Shown here one piece after another: positions 59,640 through 64,000 of a stretch of DNA of 64,000 bases. The stretch lies in contig NZ_CP060418.1 in NCBI RefSeq assembly GCF_014298075.1, positions 2,108,001-2,172,000 of the forward strand, in the 5' to 3' direction. Position numbers and translations under genes: made by a program. Each line of letters starts with the position of its first letter. The first letter of the stretch is position 1. The notes under the pieces are model-generated. The model did not search any database, had not been told where the DNA came from, and was given only the letters and a program-made list of their open reading frames with translations. Origin of the DNA: Enterobacter sp. JUb54. GTDB lineage: Bacteria; Pseudomonadota; Gammaproteobacteria; Enterobacterales; Enterobacteriaceae.

Positions 59640-60674
59640 ATGACAATGCAATATACCCGGCTTGGTAAAAGTGACTTAACGGTATCCCGTATTTGTATGG
59701 GGTGCATGGGGTTTGGCGACCCGTCGACGGGCCAGCATCGCTGGACGTTGGGCGAAGCAGAAAGCCGCGACATTATTCGCTATGGTCTTGAGCGAGGCAT
59801 CAATTTCTACGATACCGCCATTGCCTATCAGAACGGTTCCAGCGAGAGGTACGTTGGCAAGGCGCTGCGTGACATGGCAAAACGTCAAGACGTGGTGGTC
59901 GCCACTAAGTTCCTGCCCCGTACGTCCGAACAGATTGCTAACGGCGTCAGCGGTAAACAGGCCATTGCGCAGTCGCTTAATCAGAGCCTGCGCAATCTCG
60001 GCATGGACTATATCGATCTTTATATCTATCACATCTGGGATTACAACACGCCGGTTATTGAGGTGCTTGAAGCGCTGCATGAGGCCATTAGCGCCGGTAA
60101 GATCCGCGCCATCGGTATATCCAACTGCTATGCATGGCAGTTGGCTAAAGCAAACGCCCTTGCCGCACGCCATGGACTGACCCCGTTTGTTGCCGTACAG
60201 AGCCACTACAACCTGATTATGCGTGAAGATGAGCGGGAGCTTTTCGGATTATGCGCTGAGGACAGAATTGCGATGACGCCCTACAGTGCGCTGGCCAGTG
60301 GTCGTCTTGCGCGTCAGGCTGAGACTCAAACCCTACGAGCCGCTGAGGATGATTATGCCAAAGGGAAATATGACGCAACGGCGGATCTGGATCGCAAGAT
60401 CATTGACCGTGTGGCGGAACTTGCCGAACGATATCAGGTTTCGATGACCGCGGTTTCTCTCGCATGGCTGCTGACCAAAGCGACTGCGCCGGTCGTCGGC
60501 GCGACCCGAAAACAGCACATTGACGGCGCGACAGACGCGGTTGATCTGCAGCTGAGTCCCGAGGATATCCAGTATCTGGAAGCGTGCTACCAACCGCATG
60601 CGCTGACCGGGATCATGGCGCAAAACACTCTGCGAACCAAAGACGCAAAACAGGTGTGGACGCGCAGTACGTGA
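59640..60674 (+). CDS. Aldo/keto reductase
   Basis: 344 residues (second ATG at 59646). The catalytic tetrad is readable: Asp and Tyr in YDTAIAYQNGSSE, Lys in VVATKFLPR, His in YIYHIWDY. The layout matches YajO/Tas-like AKRs that reduce aldehydes and ketones with NADPH. It ends TKDAKQVWTRST; the last codon and stop fall inside the repeat at 60668-60724. Third gene of the LysR-controlled set. Confidence 0.9.
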   Translation: MTMQYTRLGKSDLTVSRICMGCMGFGDPSTGQHRWTLGEAESRDIIRYGLERGINFYDTAIAYQNGSSERYVGKALRDMAKRQDVVVATKFLPRTSEQIANGVSGKQAIAQSLNQSLRNLGMDYIDLYIYHIWDYNTPVIEVLEALHEAISAGKIRAIGISNCYAWQLAKANALAARHGLTPFVAVQSHYNLIMREDERELFGLCAEDRIAMTPYSALASGRLARQAETQTLRAAEDDYAKGKYDATADLDRKIIDRVAELAERYQVSMTAVSLAWLLTKATAPVVGATRKQHIDGATDAVDLQLSPEDIQYLEACYQPHALTGIMAQNTLRTKDAKQVWTRST

Positions 60675-60724
60675 GGATGGTGAGCACTGCCCAGGGCCAA
60701 AATGGCAAATAAAATAGCCTAATG
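60668..60724 (+). repeat. Intergenic repeat, copy B
   Basis: TACGTGAGGA to AGCCTAATG, ungapped match to copy A at 50531-50587 (44 of 57). The stop codon of the aldo/keto reductase (60672-60674) lies within it, so the element either inserted at the end of the gene or supplies the stop. Confidence 0.6.
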
Positions 60725-60770
60725 GGGCACTTAGCCGAAAGCAATGGCATGCGGGGAACGGCAGAAATGA

Positions 60771-60804
60771 AAAAACCCCAGGATATTAACTATCCTGGGG
60801 TTTT
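60771..60804 (-). terminator. Terminator of the tRNA-Ser gene
   Basis: AACCCCAGGATA-TTAAC-TATCCTGGGGTT forms a near-perfect stem with A/T runs on both sides; read on the minus strand it ends in a run of T. It lies just beyond the 3' end of the tRNA and may also stop plus-strand transcripts. Confidence 0.9.
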
Positions 60805-60809
60805 ATATT

Positions 60810-60897
60810 TGGCGGAAGCGTAGAGATTCGAACTCTAGAACCCTTTCGGGTCGCCGGTTTTCAAGACCGGTGCCTTCAACCGCTCGGCCACGCTTCC
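60810..60897 (-). tRNA. serT: tRNA-Ser (anticodon UGA)
   Basis: On the minus strand the 88 bases run from GGAAGCG to CTTCCGCCA with the CCA encoded. The acceptor stem GGAAGCG/CGCTTCC pairs fully, the anticodon loop reads CTTGAAA (UGA), and a long variable arm (CGACCCGAAAGGGTT) marks a class II serine tRNA. It is nearly identical to E. coli serT, which also lies close to yccA. Confidence 0.97.
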
Positions 60898-60909
60898 GGT
60901 ATGGGGCGC

Positions 60910-60938
60910 ACTATAAACACCTCTGCGTAGGCTGTAAA
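60910..60938 (-). promoter_or_regulatory. Promoter of the tRNA-Ser gene
   Basis: Minus strand: TTTACA (60938-60933), a 17-base spacer, TATAGT (60915-60910), then a GC-rich discriminator GCGCCCC just before the tRNA, as in stringently controlled stable-RNA promoters. Confidence 0.8.
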
Positions 60939-61041
60939 GCCCGATTTTGTTCAACTGCCGCAAAAACAAACAAAAATGCGTTATTCGTCTGAAATATAGG
61001 CACATTGCATAAAAAAACGACGTCAATCGGGCCAGCTACGG

Positions 61042-62670
61042 TCAATGTTTTTTGATATACATATCTTTCGTGAAGTAGTACCCCAGCTTATCCGGTGTAA
61101 ATCCGCCCACCCACGGCTTCACCAGGTGCGTTCTGACATAGTGATAGACCGGGATTGCGGGCACATCTTTCCCAAGCAAATCCTCTGCCTGCTGATAGTA
61201 CTTGCCACGGGCGACAACATCCGGCGCTTTGGCGGCGTTCTTCAACGCTTCATCATAGGCAGGATTGCTGTACTGGCTGGTATTTTCACTGTCGCCGGTG
61301 CGGAAGTTATTCAGGAAGGTAGCCGCATCATCGTAATCGGCAATCCACGCGTAGCGCACCGCATCAAAAGTATGCGTGTGCATGGTATCGAGCATGGTCT
61401 TCCACTCCTGGTTTTGCAGCTTCGCTTCCACGCCGAGGTTTTTCTTCCACATCGAACTGGCGGCAATCGCCACCCGCTGGTGCGATTCAGACGTGTTGTA
61501 CAGCAGATTAAACACCAGCGGATGCGAATCGTTGTACCCGGCCTCACTCAGCAGCTTTTTAGCCTCGGCAATCCGTTTATCCCGCGGCCAGCTGGCGTAA
61601 TCCGGGTTTTGCAGTTTTACGCCACCAATATCAGGCTGGCTGATCACCCAGGCCGGGCGCTGCCCCTGCCCCAGCACTTTTTCCGCGATGATGTCTTTAT
61701 CCAGCGCCATATTCAGCGCCAGGCGCACACGCGGATCGTTAAACGGCGCTTTGGTCGTATTGAACTCGTAGTAATAGGTCGCCAGCTGCGGTGATACGTC
61801 CAGCTGATCGCCCATGGTTTTTTTAAGCTGGGCAAACTGGTTGATCGGCACCGTATAGACAATGTCGATTTCACCGGCTTTATAACGGTTAACGTCGGCC
61901 GCTTCCGAATGAATCGGCAGATAGGTCACTTTGTTGATAACGGTATGCGCGTTATCCCAATAGCGCGGGTTGCGCTCAGCGACGATGCGCTCGTTGACCA
62001 CCCACGCGGACAGCTTATAAGGACCGCTGGTCACCATATGCTGCGGTTTGGTCCACTGCTCGCCAAAACGGTTCACCAGCACTTTATCAATCGGCACCAG
62101 CGAAGGGTGCGCCAGCATCGCCAGAAACGCGGCGTTCGGCTGCGTCAACGTCACTTCAAAAGTGGCATCATCAATCGCTTTCACGCCCAGCGTTTCCGGC
62201 GCTTTTTTCCCCTCGGCAATCTCCTGCGCATTCACGATGTGCATATTGCCGGGATAGCTGGCGTACGGCGACGCGGTCAGCGGCGATACCAGGCGTTGCC
62301 AGCTCCAGACAATGTCCTGCGCGGTGATGGCGGTGCCGTCCGACCAGGTGATGCCTGGGCGTAAATGGAAGGTCCAGACGGTGTTATCTTTATTATCCCA
62401 CTTCTCCGCCAGCCGCGGCTGGATCTCACCTTGCGGCGAGACGCTGACCAGCCCCTCAAACAGATCGCTGATGATATTAAACTCAACATCGCTTTCGACT
62501 TTATGCGGGTCCAGTGATGCCGGTTCGCTGCCGTTATTTCTGACCAGCTCCTGCTTTTCTGCCAGCACCGTACCCGGTGGCACCTGGGCGGCGAAAGCCG
62601 TTGCCGTCGAGCAGAGTAAACCGATAGCCAGTAATGCTTGTGTGATGTGATTGTATTTTTGTGATTTCAT
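61042..62670 (-). CDS. OppA/MppA-like periplasmic oligopeptide-binding protein
   Basis: 542 residues from the ATG at 62670 (AAGGG upstream), the OppA length (543). Signal peptide ends at AFA|AQVPPG. SBP family 5 motifs: NGSEPASLDPHKVESDVEFNII, LAEKWDNKDNTVWTFHLRPGITWSDG and YAWIADYDDAATFLNNF, the last being the OppA peptide-pocket region. No opp permease or ATPase genes adjoin it, so like MppA it may use a shared membrane complex or bind murein peptide. Located between serT and yccA, where E. coli has no such gene as far as I recall. Confidence 0.9.
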   Translation of the reverse strand: MKSQKYNHITQALLAIGLLCSTATAFAAQVPPGTVLAEKQELVRNNGSEPASLDPHKVESDVEFNIISDLFEGLVSVSPQGEIQPRLAEKWDNKDNTVWTFHLRPGITWSDGTAITAQDIVWSWQRLVSPLTASPYASYPGNMHIVNAQEIAEGKKAPETLGVKAIDDATFEVTLTQPNAAFLAMLAHPSLVPIDKVLVNRFGEQWTKPQHMVTSGPYKLSAWVVNERIVAERNPRYWDNAHTVINKVTYLPIHSEAADVNRYKAGEIDIVYTVPINQFAQLKKTMGDQLDVSPQLATYYYEFNTTKAPFNDPRVRLALNMALDKDIIAEKVLGQGQRPAWVISQPDIGGVKLQNPDYASWPRDKRIAEAKKLLSEAGYNDSHPLVFNLLYNTSESHQRVAIAASSMWKKNLGVEAKLQNQEWKTMLDTMHTHTFDAVRYAWIADYDDAATFLNNFRTGDSENTSQYSNPAYDEALKNAAKAPDVVARGKYYQQAEDLLGKDVPAIPVYHYVRTHLVKPWVGGFTPDKLGYYFTKDMYIKKH

Positions 62671-62938
62671 ATCCCTTGCCTTTATTACGCTTCGTTTGTA
62701 CCCTCTCCACACTTAGCCACAGAATGGCAATAACGCAATATTTTTCAGTAACCTATCAGATTCCGATCTGGTTCCTGATGCCAAACGCACAAACGCACCG
62801 CCTTAGCATCATTTATTAGAATAAAATGCTATGACATTGCGCTGTGAGGCAAAGTAAAGATGGGTAAAAGCACTATGGCTTCTGGCGTGGTTTTTTTATG
62901 CTTCGTTATTAATTACATCTGTCATAAGAGAGTGACTC

Positions 62939-63598
62939 ATGGATCGTATAATTACGTCGTCGCGTGACCGTTCATCGCTGCTCAGCACGCACAAAGTTCT
63001 GCGGAACACCTATTTCCTCCTCAGTCTGACACTGGCATTTTCCGCTATCACAGCGACGGCCAGTACGGTACTGATGTTGCCCTCTCCGGGGCTGATTCTG
63101 ACGCTGGTCGGGATGTATGGTCTGATGTTCCTGACCTATAAACTGGCCAACAAACCGACCGGGATTCTGGCGGCGTTCGCCTTTACCGGCTTCCTGGGAT
63201 ATATCCTTGGCCCGATGCTGAATGCCTATTTGTCCGCGGGCATGGGCGATCTGATCGGCCTGGCGCTGGGCGGTACCGCACTGGTGTTCTTCTGCTGCTC
63301 GGCCTACGTGCTGACCACGCGTAAAGACATGTCCTTCCTCGGCGGTATGCTGATGGCTGGCGTGGTGGTGGTGCTTATCGGGATGGTGGCGAACATCTTC
63401 CTGCAGTTGCCGGCTCTGCACCTGGCAATCAGCGCGGTGTTTATCCTGATTTCTTCAGGCGCAATCCTGTTTGAAACCAGCAACATCATCCGCGGCGGCG
63501 AGACCAACTATATCCGCGCTACCGTGAGCCTTTACGTGTCGCTGTACAACATCTTCATCAGCCTGCTGAGCATCCTTGGCTTCGCAAGCAGAGACTAA
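62939..63598 (+). CDS. yccA: FtsH protease modulator YccA (BAX inhibitor-1 family)
   Basis: 219 residues, matching recalled E. coli YccA almost throughout: MDRI start, [38 protein letters not shown] and the C-terminal [12 protein letters not shown]. Seven membrane helices. It is an inner-membrane substrate and inhibitor of FtsH that protects SecY when translocation is jammed. The gene is followed by a clear terminator and tusE, as in E. coli. Confidence 0.97.
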   Translation: MDRIITSSRDRSSLLSTHKVLRNTYFLLSLTLAFSAITATASTVLMLPSPGLILTLVGMYGLMFLTYKLANKPTGILAAFAFTGFLGYILGPMLNAYLSAGMGDLIGLALGGTALVFFCCSAYVLTTRKDMSFLGGMLMAGVVVVLIGMVANIFLQLPALHLAISAVFILISSGAILFETSNIIRGGETNYIRATVSLYVSLYNIFISLLSILGFASRD

Positions 63599-63618
63599 CC
63601 TCTCCTACCGTAGTTCAC

Positions 63619-63648
63619 AGGCCCTGCTTATGCGGGGCCTTATTTTTT
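63619..63648 (+). terminator. Terminator after yccA
   Basis: AGGCCCTGC-TTAT-GCGGGGCCT (one G-T pair) followed by TATTTTTT. Confidence 0.9.
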
Positions 63649-63686
63649 GCTAAACTGCCGCCAGTCTGAACGGTATGTGAAGAATT

Positions 63687-64000
63687 ATGTTTATCTTTGA
63701 AGGCAATGAAATAGAGACCGATAGCGAAGGCTATCTGAAAGATACCACGCAGTGGAACGAGGCAATGGCGGTGGTTATCGCCGAACAGGAGGGCATTACC
63801 CTCTCCGTCGAACACTGGGAAGTGGTGCGCTTCGTGCGTGATTTTTATCTGGAATTCAACACCTCACCGGCTATACGCATGCTGGTGAAGGCGATGGCCA
63901 ATAAGTTTGGCGAAGAGAAAGGCAACAGCCGCTATCTCTACCGTCTGTTCCCGAAAGGCCCGGCCAAACAGGCGACTAAAGTTGCCGGCCTGCCTAAACC
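63687..64000 (+). CDS. tusE: tRNA 2-thiouridine synthesis sulfur carrier TusE (partial)
   Basis: About 104 codons from the ATG at 63687 to the window edge; the last few residues, including the C-terminal Cys that carries persulfide in TusE, are beyond it. The sequence ([59 protein letters not shown]) matches recalled E. coli TusE and the DsrC family. TusE passes sulfur from TusBCD to MnmA for the wobble uridine of tRNA-Lys, -Glu and -Gln. Confidence 0.95.
   Translation, partial: MFIFEGNEIETDSEGYLKDTTQWNEAMAVVIAEQEGITLSVEHWEVVRFVRDFYLEFNTSPAIRMLVKAMANKFGEEKGNSRYLYRLFPKGPAKQATKVAGLPK

Noticed and set aside
60800-60900. Phage or island attachment site at the tRNA-Ser gene
   Set aside because: No integrase and no repeated 3' tRNA segment was found in the window.

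Overview
The window is chromosomal DNA of an enterobacterium in the Klebsiella/Raoultella/Enterobacter group. Three things point there: the linked rarA-oqxA-oqxB-oqxR efflux locus, close matches to E. coli-type YaiL, UmuDC, YccA, TusE and tRNA-Ser(UGA), and the wealth of carbon and nitrogen scavenging operons. The species cannot be fixed by eye. I see no rRNA, CRISPR array, complete insertion sequence or prophage.

Layout. 1-3.7 kb: start of a ferric-iron binding protein under a Fur-like site, a possible 24-residue peptide, yaiL, a cold-shock-domain protein and the SOS operon umuDC with a LexA box. 3.9-5.5 kb: three small envelope genes and an AT-rich gap. 5.5-11.1 kb: a mannan locus (LamB-type porin, secreted GH5 mannanase with a C-terminal sugar-binding domain, mannose-6-phosphate isomerase) facing a small secreted protein across a control region with two identical LacI-type palindromes and two CRP-like sites. 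11.2-19.7 kb: nitrogen scavenging (LysR, NCS2 permease, deaminase; then a polar amino-acid ABC transporter, an N-carbamoyl-amino-acid-type hydrolase, a DUF1989 protein and an XRE-cupin regulator) with a sigma-54 promoter. 19.8-25.6 kb: rarA/oqxABR. 26.4-31.4 kb: an MCE lipid-transport operon whose PqiA is two separate genes, with a TetR regulator that shares an operator sequence with the operon. 31.8-33.5 kb: an orphan, AT-rich sulfite reductase hemoprotein. 33.7-34.7 kb: a His-rich membrane protein and ECF sigma factor. 34.8-41.3 kb: reductase/LysR pair, acetyltransferase, orphan colicin E1-type immunity protein, GIY-YIG protein, BisC-like molybdoenzyme.

41.7-50.4 kb holds an unassigned sugar pathway: ribose-type ABC transporter and PfkB kinase, convergent with a 2-hydroxyacid dehydrogenase, FGGY kinase and MtnB-like class II aldolase/dehydratase. 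50.8-52.4 kb: alcohol dehydrogenase/HxlR. 52.4-56.3 kb: codB-pucR-codA with a clear sigma-54 promoter. 56.3-60.7 kb: small redox and electrophile-stress genes around a LysR. 60.7-64 kb: tRNA-Ser(UGA), an OppA-like binding protein, yccA and the start of tusE, the conserved core end of the window.

The strongest candidates for new biology are the sugar pathway, the split-PqiA/TetR transport operon, the mannan regulon with its missing regulator, the colicin-immunity/GIY-YIG patch and the sigma-54-driven scavenging operons. All functions rest on reading motifs and on recalled family knowledge; no search was run.
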